Shown here: piece after piece, positions 1 through 8,490 of the stretch
Numbering within the stretch: the first letter of the stretch is position 1
Layout of the letters: each line of letters begins with the position of its first letter
DNA from: Archangium violaceum Cb vi76
Lineage (GTDB): Bacteria > Myxococcota > Myxococcia > Myxococcales > Myxococcaceae
Length of the DNA: 38,054 bases
Reading direction: 5' to 3'
Assembly (NCBI RefSeq): GCF_000733295.1
Contig: NZ_JPMI01000260.1
Coordinates: forward strand, 1-38,054
Notes under the pieces: generated by a model
The model's database searches: none
Told to the model about the DNA's origin: nothing
What the model saw: only the letters and a program-made list of their open reading frames with translations
Program-made: the position numbers and the translations under genes

Positions 1-1770
1 CGGGGAGGAGCGGGAGGTGGTCGTCCCATCCCGAGCTGGCCGTAGGCGTTGTAGCCCCAGCTCCACAGGCCGCGGTTCTGCTTCACCAGCATCGTGGAGT
101 AGGCACCCGCGCTGACGAGGAGCGCGTCCGTCATGCCCGGCACCAGCACCGGGGAATTGCGCTGGAGCGTCGTCCCATCCCCGAGCTGGCCATAGGAGTT
201 GTACCCCCAAGCCCAGACGGTGCCGTCCTGCTTCACCACCACCGAGTGGCTGGTGCCGCCGGAGAGGTCGGTGACGCCGCTGAGGCCCGGGATGGCCGCC
301 GGCGTGGAGCGGTTGGTGGTCGTCCCGCTCCCGAGCTGGCCATAGTAGTTGTAGCCCCACGTCCAGACGGTGCCATCCGCCTTCAACGCCAGCGTGTGAT
401 AGCCACCCGCCTCGATGGCGATGACGTCGGTGAGACCCACCACCTGCACGGGGGAGGTGCGGGAGGTGGTCGTCCCATCGCCGAGCTGGCCGTAGGCGTT
501 GTAGCCCCAGGCCCACACGGTGCCATCCGCCTTCAGCGCCACCGAGTGATGGATGCCCGTGGAGACGGCGATGACGCCGCCGAGGCCAGACACCACCACC
601 GGCAGATCCTGGGAGGTCGTCGTCCCATCGCCGAGCTGGCCGTAGACGTTGTAGCCCCAGGCCCGGACGGTGCCGTCCCACTTCAGCGCGAGCATGTGGT
701 AGGCGCCCGAGTCGATGTCGACGATGTTGCTGGCCAGCGACTGCACGGGAGCGGAGCGATGGGTCGTCGTCGCATCGCCGAGCTGGCCGTAGGCGTTGTA
801 GCCCCAGGCCCGGATGGAGCCGCCCTCCCGGGTGGCCACCGTATGACTGGAGCCCGCGCCAATCGTGGTGACGTTGGTGAGGTTGGACACCTGCACCGGA
901 ACGGTGGCGTTGGTGGTGCTCCCGTTGCCGAGCTGGCCGTAGTAGTTGTAACCCCACGTCTGCACCGTGCCGTCCGGCATCAGCGCCGCCGAGTGGTTGC
1001 CTCCCGCCGCGAGCGTGGAGACGTTGCCGATCAGCACCTGCACCGGAAGGGTGCGCTGGGTGGTGGTCCCATCTCCCAACTGGCCATAGGCGTTGGAACC
1101 CCAGGCCTGGACGATGCCGCCCTGCTTCAGCACCAGCGTATGGGAGCCGCCCGCGAAGACCCGGCTGATGGAGTTGACCGGCACGGGCACCGGGGAAGAG
1201 CGACTGGTGGTCGTCCCATCGCCGAGCTGGCCGCTGTAGTTGTAGCCCCAGGCCCGGACGGTGCCATCCTGCCTGGCGGCCACCGTGTGGTAGTTGCCCA
1301 CGGCCAGGTCGAGCACGGCGCCGAGGCCGGGCACCTGCCCCGGCGTGGAGCGGTTGGTCGTCGTCCCGTTCCCCAGCTCGCCGTTGTAGTTGTAACCCCA
1401 TGCCCACACGGTGCCATCCGCCTTCAACACCGCCGTGTGATAGGCCCCCGCGCCGATGGCCACGACATTGACGAGCCCGCTCACCTTGCGCGGCGAGAGG
1501 CGATTGGTGGTCGTCCCATCCCCGAGCTGGCCATAGTAGTTGTAGCCCCACGTCCAGACGGTGCCGTCCTCCTTGAGCGCCACCGTGTGGTAGGCACCCG
1601 CGGCGACATCGACCACGTTGCCCAGGCCGGGCACGAAGACCGGCGAGTTGCGCTCGGAGACCGTCCTGTCACCGAGCTGGCCGTAGTAGTTGTAACCCCA
1701 CGTCTGCACGGTGCCGTCCGCCTTCAGCGCCGCCGTGTGGCCGCTGCCCGCGGCCACCATGGGGCACACC
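1..1770 (-). repeat. Tandem array of 12 RCC1 coding repeats
   Basis: Twelve direct repeats of about 147-156 bp each contain the plus-strand core gagctggccgtag or a close variant. The cores lie near 36, 188, 335, 482, 638, 780, 931, 1080, 1227, 1374, 1530 and 1677. Each encodes one RCC1 blade with YGQLG or a close variant. The high nucleotide similarity makes unequal recombination or assembly collapse possible. Confidence 0.9.
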
Positions 1771-2210
1771 TGCCGCACGTGCTTGTAGACCGACTTCGCG
1801 TTGGACAGGCAGATGGTACGGTTGCCCGCGCTGTCCATGACCATGGGCCAGGCCTTCACCTCCAGCACGTGCAGGCCACAGGTGATGCCCGACTGGCTCA
1901 GGTACCAGGAGTCCTCCGTGTTGGTGCGCTCCTCGGTGGAGAGGAGGTTGCCATCGAGGCGGTACTCCAGCCGGACCCCGTTGGCCGAGGTGGAAACAGC
2001 CCAGCTTCCACCTCCGGCCAGCAGGTTCTCATAGGAGCTGGCGCCGTCCATGGTGAGGCTGGTGACGGTCAGGTCCGCGCACAGTGAGGCCTCCGCGGTG
2101 CCCAGGGGCTCCTCCCCCGACAACGGCGTTTCAGGTGGAGCACCGCAGGCGGCCAACAACAGTCCGCCCAGTACGACGCGGAGAGACGAGCGCAACAGAT
2201 CTTGGAACAT
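1..2210 (-). CDS. RCC1-repeat lipoprotein, partial (runs off left edge)
   Basis: This is a cell-surface lipoprotein built of RCC1-type beta-propeller repeats. It starts at the ATG at 2210, preceded by GAGGGGGGAAG. The N-terminus (MFQDLLRSSLRVVLGGLLLAAC) is a lipoprotein signal ending in lipobox LAAC. About 125 residues without repeats follow. Then come 12 copies of a unit of about 50 residues containing TVWxWGYNxYGQLGDGTTT, down to the window edge. RCC1 propellers usually mediate protein-protein contacts, and long bacterial forms are frequent in myxobacteria, but their targets are mostly unknown. Near base 31 one G of GGGG is missing compared with sister repeats, which shifts the frame just before the edge. 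The C-terminus is outside the window. No enzymatic domain is visible. The lipoprotein and repeat assignment is firm; the function is not known. Confidence 0.9.
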   Translation of the reverse strand, partial: MFQDLLRSSLRVVLGGLLLAACGAPPETPLSGEEPLGTAEASLCADLTVTSLTMDGASSYENLLAGGGSWAVSTSANGVRLEYRLDGNLLSTEERTNTEDSWYLSQSGITCGLHVLEVKAWPMVMDSAGNRTICLSNAKSVYKHVRQVCPMVAAGSGHTAALKADGTVQTWGYNYYGQLGDRTVSERNSPVFVPGLGNVVDVAAGAYHTVALKEDGTVWTWGYNYYGQLGDGTTTNRLSPRKVSGLVNVVAIGAGAYHTAVLKADGTVWAWGYNYNGELGNGTTTNRSTPGQVPGLGAVLDLAVGNYHTVAARQDGTVRAWGYNYSGQLGDGTTTSRSSPVPVPVNSISRVFAGGSHTLVLKQGGIVQAWGSNAYGQLGDGTTTQRTLPVQVLIGNVSTLAAGGNHSAALMPDGTVQTWGYNYYGQLGNGSTTNATVPVQVSNLTNVTTIGAGSSHTVATREGGSIRAWGYNAYGQLGDATTTHRSAPVQSLASNIVDIDSGAYHMLALKWDGTVRAWGYNVYGQLGDGTTTSQDLPVVVSGLGGVIAVSTGIHHSVALKADGTVWAWGYNAYGQLGDGTTTSRTSPVQVVGLTDVIAIEAGGYHTLALKADGTVWTWGYNYYGQLGSGTTTNRSTPAAIPGLSGVTDLSGGTSHSVVVKQDGTVWAWGYNSYGQLGDGTTLQRNSPVLVPGMTDALLVSAGAYSTMLVKQNRGLWSWGYNAYGQLGMGRPPPAPP

Positions 2211-2246
2211 GTACTTCCCCCCTCTACGGCGAGGTGTAGAAGTACG

Positions 2247-2274
2247 CTTATACATGAATTACGTGGAGAAACAA
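2247..2274 (-). promoter_or_regulatory. Candidate sigma70-type promoter of the RCC1 gene
   Basis: On the minus strand TTGTTT (2274-2269) and TATAAG (2252-2247) are separated by 16 bp, in an AT-rich pocket about 37 bp upstream of the RCC1 start codon. The pocket stands out from the surrounding GC-rich DNA. The prediction rests on motif match only. Confidence 0.4.
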
Positions 2275-2287
2275 GTTTTACAAGGAT

Positions 2288-2302
2288 AGCGGCCTAACCG
2301 CT
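2288..2302 (-). terminator. Weak hairpin just after the arginase-family gene
   Basis: AGCGG and CCGCT form a 5-bp stem around a 5-nt loop directly after the stop codon at 2303-2305. It is followed on the minus strand by ATCCTTGTAAAAC. The stem is short and the T-run is poor, so this is tentative. Confidence 0.3.
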
Positions 2303-3244
2303 CTATCCCCGGGCAGAGAGGATCTCCAGAAGCAGCCGTGCGGTGAGCCTCGCGGTGCGCGCGTTCTCGTCGTGAGGCGGAGAGAGCTCCATGAGGTCGG
2401 CGCCGAGCAGCCGCGGCTCGGCCGAGACGGTGCGCACCACGTCGATCATCTCCCGCGAGGAGAGGCCGCCCACGCTCACCGCGCTGACACCCGGGGCCAC
2501 GGCGGCATCCGCCGCGTCGATGTCCACGCTGAGGTAGAGCGCATCCGCGTCCTTCATGACGCGGGAGAGGGCCTCGCGGGTGACGGCCACGGCCCCGCGC
2601 TCGGCGATGTCCTCCACGGTGTAGAGGTGGATGCCCTGCTCGCGGGCCCACGAGAGGTAGTAGCGGGAGTTGGCGAGGTAGCGGATGCCCAGCATCGCGG
2701 TGCGCGCGCCGGAGAGGATGGGCGTCTCCAGGGCGCGGCGGAAGGGCGTGCCACTGGAGAGCGAGGACTCGTTGTCGTACTCGCGCACGTCCAGGTGGGC
2801 ATCGATGGTCACCAGCGCCAGGCGCAGCGAGGGACGCGCGGCGGCGAGCCCGCGAATCAGCGAGCCGGTGAGGCCGTGGTCTCCACCGATGAAGATGGGA
2901 CGCGCGCCCGCGGCGAAGAGGTTGCGGGAGGCCTCCTCGATGCGGGCGTGGGTCCTGGCCCCGTTCATGGAGGCGAGCGTGAGGTCTCCCATGTCCACCA
3001 CCTCGCCGAGCTCGCGCTGGCCGTCGAAGGTGCCATGGGCGCCGAGGGCCTCGCGCAGGGCCTTGGGGCCGAAGCGGGCACCGGGCCGGGAGGGAATGCC
3101 ACCGTCATAGGGCAGGCCGAGCAGGACGGGCCGGTCCTGGAGCGGCATGCCGGGCGAGAAGGAGCGCAGGAGGGCGGAAGCGCGGGGGTCGCGGGAATCA
3201 GCGGCCGGGCGCAAGCCAGCGAGCGGGTCGTGCGGAGTATCCAA
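2303..3244 (-). CDS. Arginase/agmatinase-family (ureohydrolase) protein
   Basis: A 313-residue member of the binuclear-manganese ureohydrolase family (arginase, agmatinase, formimidoylglutamase), which hydrolyses guanidino or formimino groups in the cytoplasm. Metal-ligand motifs are all present: GGDHG (His123), DAHLD (Asp148, His150, Asp152) and SVDIDAAD (Asp241, Asp243). The C-terminal DLMELSPPHDENARTA also fits the family. The last motif reads DAADAAVAPG where relatives usually have D-P-A, a mild departure. I chose the TTG at 3244 because GGAG lies 6 nt upstream and it keeps the gene clear of the divergent CAP gene; the open frame extends further upstream without homology. Which substrate is used cannot be told from sequence. 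It is divergent from the CAP-domain gene across about 100 bp. Confidence 0.85.
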   Translation of the reverse strand: MDTPHDPLAGLRPAADSRDPRASALLRSFSPGMPLQDRPVLLGLPYDGGIPSRPGARFGPKALREALGAHGTFDGQRELGEVVDMGDLTLASMNGARTHARIEEASRNLFAAGARPIFIGGDHGLTGSLIRGLAAARPSLRLALVTIDAHLDVREYDNESSLSSGTPFRRALETPILSGARTAMLGIRYLANSRYYLSWAREQGIHLYTVEDIAERGAVAVTREALSRVMKDADALYLSVDIDAADAAVAPGVSAVSVGGLSSREMIDVVRTVSAEPRLLGADLMELSPPHDENARTARLTARLLLEILSARG

Positions 3245-3342
3245 GGTCGGCTCCGTGTAGGGTGGGGGTGTCTCGGTCCTCGGGCCGCATCCTTGCCATG
3301 AATCGAGCCCACATCGAAGTGTCGCAACGGAAGGGAGCCCCC

Positions 3343-3897
3343 ATGAAGCCCTCGACATTCCGCCTGCTCGCCCTCTCGCTGAGCCTCCTGACGGTGGGCG
3401 CGGCCGCGAAAACCAAGACGGCGCCCGGCGCCAGCTCGTCCCTGGCGGCGGAGATGCTGGCCGCGCACAACCAGGCCCGCTCGAAGGCGAAGCCCACGCC
3501 GGCGCCGGCACTGCCCCCGCTCACCTGGTCCCCGGAAGCGGCGAAGGTGGCGCAGGCGTATGCCCAGCAGTGCAAGTTCGAGCACAACCGGAGCCGGGAC
3601 AAGAAGTTCGGGGAGAACCTCGCCGCCGCGGCGCCCCCGGGCTCGAAGACGAACGCGCAGGTGGTGGAGGACTGGATGTCCGAGGCGGCCGATTACTCGT
3701 CCGCGACGAACAAGTGCGCGCCGGGCAAGGTGTGCGGCCACTACACGCAGGTGGTGTGGCGCAACACGACGCACGTGGGCTGCGCGACGGCCATCTGCAC
3801 GAAGAACTCACCGTTCGGCGCGCGGTTCCCCACGTGGCAGCTCTGGGTGTGCAACTACACGCCGCCGGGCAACTTCGTGGGCCAGAAGCCATACTGA
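3343..3897 (+). CDS. Secreted CAP-domain (SCP/PR-1-like) protein
   Basis: A 184-residue exported protein of the CAP superfamily (CRISP, Ag5, PR-1). The ATG at 3343 follows GGAAGGGAG and opens a cleavable signal peptide (MKPSTFRLLALSLSLLTVGAAA). The CAP fold signatures follow: AHNQAR, the PLTWSPEAAKVAQAYA helix, CKFEHNRS with a conserved His, GENLAAA, GHYTQVVWRNTTHVGCA and the end motif WVCNYTPPGNF. Six cysteines suggest disulfides outside the cytoplasm. Bacterial CAP proteins are mostly of unknown biochemical role; lipid or sterol binding is shown for some eukaryotic members. An in-frame start at 3262 exists but would put 27 residues ahead of the signal peptide, so I rejected it. Confidence 0.9.
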   Translation: MKPSTFRLLALSLSLLTVGAAAKTKTAPGASSSLAAEMLAAHNQARSKAKPTPAPALPPLTWSPEAAKVAQAYAQQCKFEHNRSRDKKFGENLAAAAPPGSKTNAQVVEDWMSEAADYSSATNKCAPGKVCGHYTQVVWRNTTHVGCATAICTKNSPFGARFPTWQLWVCNYTPPGNFVGQKPY

Positions 3898-3920
3898 GGC
3901 TCCTCGGCGTCCGCCGGGCC

Positions 3921-4772
3921 CTACTGCTTCAGGTTCTCGGCCAGGAAGCCCTTCACCTGCTCCCACGCGGCCTCCGCGGCCTCCGCGTTGTAGCGCCCCG
4001 GGGCAGACGGGTTCGCGAAGGCATGCGGCGCGTCGTACTTCAGGATGCGGTGCGCCACTCCCGCGTCCGACAGCGCCTCGTCGAACTCCTCCACCACGTC
4101 GTTGGGAATCGACTCGTCCTTCGACCCGAAGACGCCCAGCACCGGCGCCTTGATGCTCTTCAGCTCGTCCACGTTCAGCACCGGCCGCCCGTAGTACATC
4201 ACCACCGCGTTCAGCTCCGGAATCGCCATGCCCGCGCGCAGCGACCACGCGCCACCGAAGCACCAGCCCACCACTCCCGTGCGCGTCGACTGCACCCGCG
4301 AGGACGTCATCAGATACTGGTGCGCCGCCTTGAGAATTTCCCGCGAGCGCGCTGGCTCCACCGTCTTCATGGCCGCCATCGCCTCCTCGGGCGTGGCCGC
4401 CACCTTGCCGCCGTACAGGTCCACCGCCAGCGCCGCGTACCCCTGCGCCGCCAGCCGATCCGCCCAGTGCATGATGTGCTCGTTCAGCCCCCACCACTCG
4501 TGGATGACCAGCACCCCCGGCACCGGCTTCCGCGCGTTCTCCGGCAGGCTCAGGTAGGCCCTCGCCCCGGAGAGCTCCACCATCTGCCCCTTGCGAGGCG
4601 GCGCCGCCTCCGCCTTCAGCTCGTGCAGCGCCTGGAACTCCTTCTCCGTCAGGCCGCCCAGCTCCTCGCGCCGCGCTTCCGGGCTCCCCTTCTCCACCCC
4701 CTGCTTCGCCGCACAGCCACTCAACGACAGCCACACCACTGCCGCACACCCCAGCATCGTCCGCAGGTTCAT
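3921..4772 (-). CDS. Dienelactone hydrolase family lipoprotein
   Basis: A 283-residue alpha/beta hydrolase of the dienelactone hydrolase family, predicted to be lipid-anchored outside the inner membrane. The N-terminus MNLRTMLGCAAVVWLSLSGC carries lipobox LSGC (Cys20). The catalytic triad is visible: nucleophile Cys171 in GWCFGG, Asp219 in GSKDESIP and His250 in DAPHAFAN. An early motif, VIHEWWGLNEH, is also typical. The start at 4772 has AGGAGGGG upstream; the open frame continues to 5132 but without signal or homology. DLH proteins classically open dienelactones in chloroaromatic breakdown, but cytoplasmic enzymes lack a lipobox, so the substrate here is unknown. It ends 23 bp from the convergent CAP gene. 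Confidence 0.88.
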   Translation of the reverse strand: MNLRTMLGCAAVVWLSLSGCAAKQGVEKGSPEARREELGGLTEKEFQALHELKAEAAPPRKGQMVELSGARAYLSLPENARKPVPGVLVIHEWWGLNEHIMHWADRLAAQGYAALAVDLYGGKVAATPEEAMAAMKTVEPARSREILKAAHQYLMTSSRVQSTRTGVVGWCFGGAWSLRAGMAIPELNAVVMYYGRPVLNVDELKSIKAPVLGVFGSKDESIPNDVVEEFDEALSDAGVAHRILKYDAPHAFANPSAPGRYNAEAAEAAWEQVKGFLAENLKQ

Positions 4773-4887
4773 CCGAATCCCCTCCTCCGGGCCGCTCTCG
4801 TTCGCCAGGCCCTGGAGCGCCCTCCGGCGTAACGCGCTCCCACGGCCCCCGCCAAGCGCTCCGTGAGCCCTCCAACAGCGGGGTGCA

Positions 4888-4941
4888 AGAAAGACGACGG
4901 GCCATCGGTGCCTCCGCGGAGGGAGGCGACCCGATGGCCCG
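4888..4941 (-). terminator. Rho-independent terminator after the FKBP gene
   Basis: A perfect 11-bp inverted repeat, CGGGCCATCGG (4898-4908) and CCGATGGCCCG (4931-4941), has an inner CCTCC/GGAGG stem. Read on the minus strand it is followed by a T-rich tail, TCGTCTTTCTT (4897-4887). It lies about 25 bp past the FKBP stop codon. Confidence 0.7.
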
Positions 4942-4965
4942 CGAGAATCCCGTAGCCCTGGAGGA

Positions 4966-5745
4966 CTACTTCTTGGCCGGCTGACCGCCCGGAGCCGCCG
5001 GCTGACCCGGCGCCGTGGGCTGGCCCGGCATCGCCGGCATCGACGGGGGCGGCTCGTTCTTCTGCACGTCGAGCAGCTCCACCTCGAACACCAGCGCCGA
5101 GCCACCGGGGATGCCCGGCGTGCCACGGTCACCGTAGGCCAGGTCGGACGGGCACACCAGCTTGGCCTTGCCGCCCACCTTCATCTTCCCAACGCCCTCG
5201 GTCCAGCACTTGATGACGCCGTTGAGCGGGAACTGCGCCGGCTCGTTGCGCTTGTACGAGCTGTCGAACTCCTTGCCGTCCGGCAGGGTGCCCCGGTAGT
5301 TCACCTTCACGATGTCCGTCGGACCCGGCTGCGCCCCGGTGCCCTCCGTCAGCGACTTGTAGATGAGGCCGGACTCGGTGCGCACCGCGCCCTCCTCCTT
5401 GGCCGCCTGCTCCAGGAAGCCCTTGGCCTTCTCCTTCTCCTTCTCCGCGCGGGCGGTGGAGCGGGTGCGCGCCAGCTCCGGCAGCTTCGGCCCGAAGGTC
5501 TGGATGTCCACCGCGGGCTCCTTGTTCGTCACCGACGCCGTCAGGCCCGCCTTCACGAACTCCAGCTCCTCGGGCGTCATGTCGAAGACCTGGATCTGCC
5601 GGCCCAGCGTGAGGCCGAGCGCGTAGAACGTCTTCTGATCATCCGTCTGCGGAGTCGCCGCGGCACCACCGCCGCCGCCGCCACCGCTCTGCTGCTGACA
5701 ACCCGCCACGGCGAGCATCAACGCCACCACCAGAAACTTCCTCAT
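4966..5745 (-). CDS. FKBP-type peptidyl-prolyl cis-trans isomerase lipoprotein
   Basis: A 259-residue extracytoplasmic prolyl isomerase and likely folding chaperone. The signal MRKFLVVALMLAVAGC ends in a lipobox (Cys16), followed by a poly-Gly linker (20-27). An FKBP N-terminal dimerisation region (about 35-120, with YALGLTLGRQ and a charged EKEKEKAKGFLE helix) precedes the FKBP catalytic domain (about 122-226). Domain landmarks include VKVNYRGTLPDGKEFDSSY, the conserved W181 and LAYGDRGTPGIPGGSALVFEVELLDV. This is the FkpA/Mip layout. A Pro-rich tail of about 30 residues ends in PAKK. The ATG at 5745 follows AAGGAAGGACAC. It is divergent from the histidine kinase gene and ends at a strong hairpin. 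Confidence 0.93.
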   Translation of the reverse strand: MRKFLVVALMLAVAGCQQQSGGGGGGGAAATPQTDDQKTFYALGLTLGRQIQVFDMTPEELEFVKAGLTASVTNKEPAVDIQTFGPKLPELARTRSTARAEKEKEKAKGFLEQAAKEEGAVRTESGLIYKSLTEGTGAQPGPTDIVKVNYRGTLPDGKEFDSSYKRNEPAQFPLNGVIKCWTEGVGKMKVGGKAKLVCPSDLAYGDRGTPGIPGGSALVFEVELLDVQKNEPPPSMPAMPGQPTAPGQPAAPGGQPAKK

Positions 5746-5940
5746 GTGTCCTTCCTTTCCAACCAGGGCGGCGACCGCCACCCATGCCGGCGCCCTTATA
5801 CAAGAAGAAAGCGGCGGTCCGGCGGGGGAGCGGAACGTTCTTATCTTTTTCCGGTGAATCGGGACCCGGAGGGGCGGAATGTCCCGCCTCGCCCCCGAGT
5901 GGGGGGCCCGGGCCGGCCGGCCACCCGGAGGCACTCGGCC

Positions 5941-8319
5941 ATGGACATCGACGTGCGGCGCGTCCTGGACTCCCTGGGAGACCCCCTGCTCGCCCTGGAT
6001 CGCTCGGCGCGCATCGTCCATGCCAACGCGGGGCTGAAGGAATTGCTGGGCTGGTCCCGGCTGGAGCTGCTGGGCCGGCCCATCACCACCGTGTTTCCCG
6101 GAGGGCTGCCCGGGTGGCCCCGGGAAGAGCCAGCCCCCCGTCCCATGTCCGCCCCGCCCCAGCGGGTGGGGGTCCTGGCACACGATGGCCACCTCCGGGA
6201 GGTGGAGGCGCGGCTGTCACCCTGGCCCGGGGGAGGGAACGAGGGACTGCTCATCGTCTCCCTGCGCTCGCTGGACGCCCAGGTGGAGCTCGAGCGGCAG
6301 CTGCGGCTGAGCCAACGGGTGCAGGTGCTGGATGCCGCGCTGACCCAGGTGTTCTCGTCCGCCTCGGACGAGGAGGAGGCCGCCTACGCCGTCCTGCGCG
6401 CCTGCGGGGAGCTGGAGGGCTGGACGCTGGGCACGTACTGGCGGCTGGAGCGGGGGGACTCCGTGCTGGTGCCCGTCACCCTCTGGACGGCGGACGAGGC
6501 CCTGGGCGGCTTCGTGCATGACACGCTGCAACGCACCTTCGCGCTCCCCGAGAGGCCACCGGGTCAACGGGAGAGCGTCTGGAGCCAGGACGTGGCGCGG
6601 GACGTGCGCTTCCCGCGTGGGGACGTGTCGGCCCAGGCGGGGCTGCGAGGAGGGCTGATCGTCCCGGTGCCGGGTGGCAACCGGGTGCATGGCGTGTTGG
6701 AGCTGCTCAGCCGCGCCCCCCGGGAAGACCGGGAGGCGGACGAGACCCTGGGCAACGGGGTGGGCCTCTACTTCGGCCGCATCCTGGACCGGATGCTGCA
6801 ACTGGATTTGGAGCACGCGCGCGTCGAGGCCCCGCGCTCGCTGTGGGACTCGGACCTGCTGGGGCTCTTCACCAGCGACGCCCAGGGCCGGCTCCTCGAC
6901 GCCAACCCCACCCTGCTGCGGATGCTGGGCTACTCCCGGAGGGACGTGCGCGAGGAGCGCCTCACCTGGTCCACCCTGACGCCCCCCCGCGAGCGCGCCG
7001 TGACGGAGAGCGCCCTGCGGCGGCTGCGCGCCGACGGCAGCTTCCACTCCTTCGAGGGCACGCTGTTGCGCGAGAACGGCGGCGGCATGCCGGTGCTGCT
7101 GGGCTCCACGGGCCTGGGCGAGGGGCGGGTGGTGACGTTCGCGCTGGACCTGTCGGACTGGAAGCCGGCGGAGGCCTCCCCCGAGCAGGAGGTGGATGCC
7201 CGGCTCCACTCGCTCATCGCCCACGCGCCCGTGGTGCTCTTCTCCCTGGACCGGGACGGCATCGTCACCCTCTCCGAGGGCCACGGCCTGGAGACGATGG
7301 GCTTCAAACCCGGCCAGGTGGTGGGCATGTCCGTGTTCGACCTCTACCGCGCCGAGCCCTCCGTGCTCACCCATGCGCGGCGGGCGCTCGCCGGGGAGGA
7401 GTTCCTCTCGATGGAGACGCTGAGCAACGGGATGCTGTACGAGACGCACTGGGTGCCGCTGCGCGACCCCGAGGGGCGGCTGGCGGGCACGCTCGGGCTG
7501 GCGGTGGACGTCACCCAGCGGGAGCACGAGGCGCGCTGGAGGGCCCGGCTCTTCTCCGAGGCCCAGGAGGCCCGCGCGGAGGCGGAGCGGATGGTGCGGC
7601 TGCGCGACGAGTTCCTCAGCGTCGCCTCGCACGAGCTGAAGACGCCCCTCACCTCGCTGAGCCTGCAGTTGCACACGCTGCTGAAGCGGGCGCGCACCCG
7701 GCCCGGGGACGCCGAGCTGGCGCAGCGGCTGGAGAAGGCGCAGCGGCAGCTCCACAAGCTGGCGCGGATGATGGACGAGTTGCTGGACGTGTCCCGCCTG
7801 GCGGAGGGGCGGCTGCGGCTGGAGCTGTGCGACGTGGACCTGGAGCAGCTGGTGCGCGAGGTGATGGAGCGCTTCCAGGAGGAAGCCTTGCGCACCGGCT
7901 CGCGCCTGGAGCTGCGGGCCGAGGGGCCGGTGGTGGGGCGCTGGGACCGGACGAAGCTGGAGCAGGTGGTGACCAACCTGATGACCAACGCGCTGAAGTA
8001 CGGGGCGGGAGCACCGGTGGAGGTGCGGGTGCACTCCAGCGGGGCCCTCGCGCTGCTGGAGGTGACGGACCACGGCATCGGCATCGCGCCGGAGAACCTG
8101 GAGCGCATCTTCGGCAAGTTCGAGCGCGCCGTGTCGGTACGCCAGTACGGTGGGTTTGGACTGGGGCTGTACATCGTCCGGCAGCTCGTCGAGGCGATGG
8201 GAGGAGGCGTGAACGTGGAGAGCACCCCGGGGGCGGGCGCCACCTTCCACCTGGTGCTGCCGCTGGCCGGCCCCGAGAGGGGCCTGGAACCCCCGCCTCC
8301 CCAGGCCGGGCTCCATTGA
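5941..8319 (+). CDS. Sensor histidine kinase, PAS-GAF-PAS-PAS-HisKA-HATPase
   Basis: A 792-residue soluble sensor kinase with no membrane segment. In order: PAS (about 1-110, LLALDRSARIVHAN), a GAF-like domain (about 120-285), PAS (about 303-405, LFTSDAQGRLLDANPTLLRMLGYS), PAS (about 420-530), HisKA with phosphoacceptor His564 in SHELKTPL, then HATPase_c with N-box NLMTNALKY, G1 DHGIGIA and G2 GGFGLGLYI. The ATG at 5941 has GGAGG 9 nt upstream; the 65 extra upstream codons lack homology. No partner regulator is adjacent, so it is an orphan kinase by context. It heads a rightward set of three kinases, but a 171-bp gap with a hairpin separates it from the next. Confidence 0.93.
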   Translation: MDIDVRRVLDSLGDPLLALDRSARIVHANAGLKELLGWSRLELLGRPITTVFPGGLPGWPREEPAPRPMSAPPQRVGVLAHDGHLREVEARLSPWPGGGNEGLLIVSLRSLDAQVELERQLRLSQRVQVLDAALTQVFSSASDEEEAAYAVLRACGELEGWTLGTYWRLERGDSVLVPVTLWTADEALGGFVHDTLQRTFALPERPPGQRESVWSQDVARDVRFPRGDVSAQAGLRGGLIVPVPGGNRVHGVLELLSRAPREDREADETLGNGVGLYFGRILDRMLQLDLEHARVEAPRSLWDSDLLGLFTSDAQGRLLDANPTLLRMLGYSRRDVREERLTWSTLTPPRERAVTESALRRLRADGSFHSFEGTLLRENGGGMPVLLGSTGLGEGRVVTFALDLSDWKPAEASPEQEVDARLHSLIAHAPVVLFSLDRDGIVTLSEGHGLETMGFKPGQVVGMSVFDLYRAEPSVLTHARRALAGEEFLSMETLSNGMLYETHWVPLRDPEGRLAGTLGLAVDVTQREHEARWRARLFSEAQEARAEAERMVRLRDEFLSVASHELKTPLTSLSLQLHTLLKRARTRPGDAELAQRLEKAQRQLHKLARMMDELLDVSRLAEGRLRLELCDVDLEQLVREVMERFQEEALRTGSRLELRAEGPVVGRWDRTKLEQVVTNLMTNALKYGAGAPVEVRVHSSGALALLEVTDHGIGIAPENLERIFGKFERAVSVRQYGGFGLGLYIVRQLVEAMGGGVNVESTPGAGATFHLVLPLAGPERGLEPPPPQAGLH

Positions 8320-8347
8320 CGGCGCTCGCCTGCTCGGCGGCCAGACA

Positions 8348-8365
8348 ACTGGACGGCGGTCCAGT
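8348..8365 (+). other. Perfect hairpin between two kinase genes
   Basis: ACTGGAC and GTCCAGT form a perfect 7-bp stem with a GGCG-type loop in the 171-bp gap after the first kinase gene. No T-run follows at once, so it may be a weak terminator or a protein-binding site. The rest of the gap (8320-8490) shows only the AT-rich TATATTTT near 8389 and the ribosome site GGGAGGAG before 8491. Confidence 0.35.
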
Positions 8366-8490
8366 CCACGGGCGGAAGGAAGGCCGTATATTTTCCAGCG
8401 CCCGCGGTCAGGCGTGGTGCATTACATCTCTCCCTGCTGTCTCACGCCCGTTCGTGATACGGCGGCATACCCGGGATTCTGGGAGGAGCC

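Noticed and set aside
1-1770. CRISPR or satellite interpretation of the regular repeats
   Set aside because: The period of about 150 bp is in frame and encodes RCC1 blades; there are no short repeats with unique spacers.
246-2087. 613-residue plus-strand open frame
   Set aside because: It is the antisense shadow of the RCC1 repeats; its repetitive Ala/Gly/Arg composition follows the repeat period, and the minus-strand frame has a lipobox, a ribosome site and clear RCC1 blades.
4773-5132. N-terminal extension of the dienelactone hydrolase gene
   Set aside because: The internal ATG at 4772 opens a lipoprotein signal with a good Shine-Dalgarno; the extension overlaps the FKBP gene.
6217-8316. 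699-residue minus-strand open frame over the first histidine kinase
   Set aside because: A GC-rich antisense shadow of a gene with complete kinase boxes.
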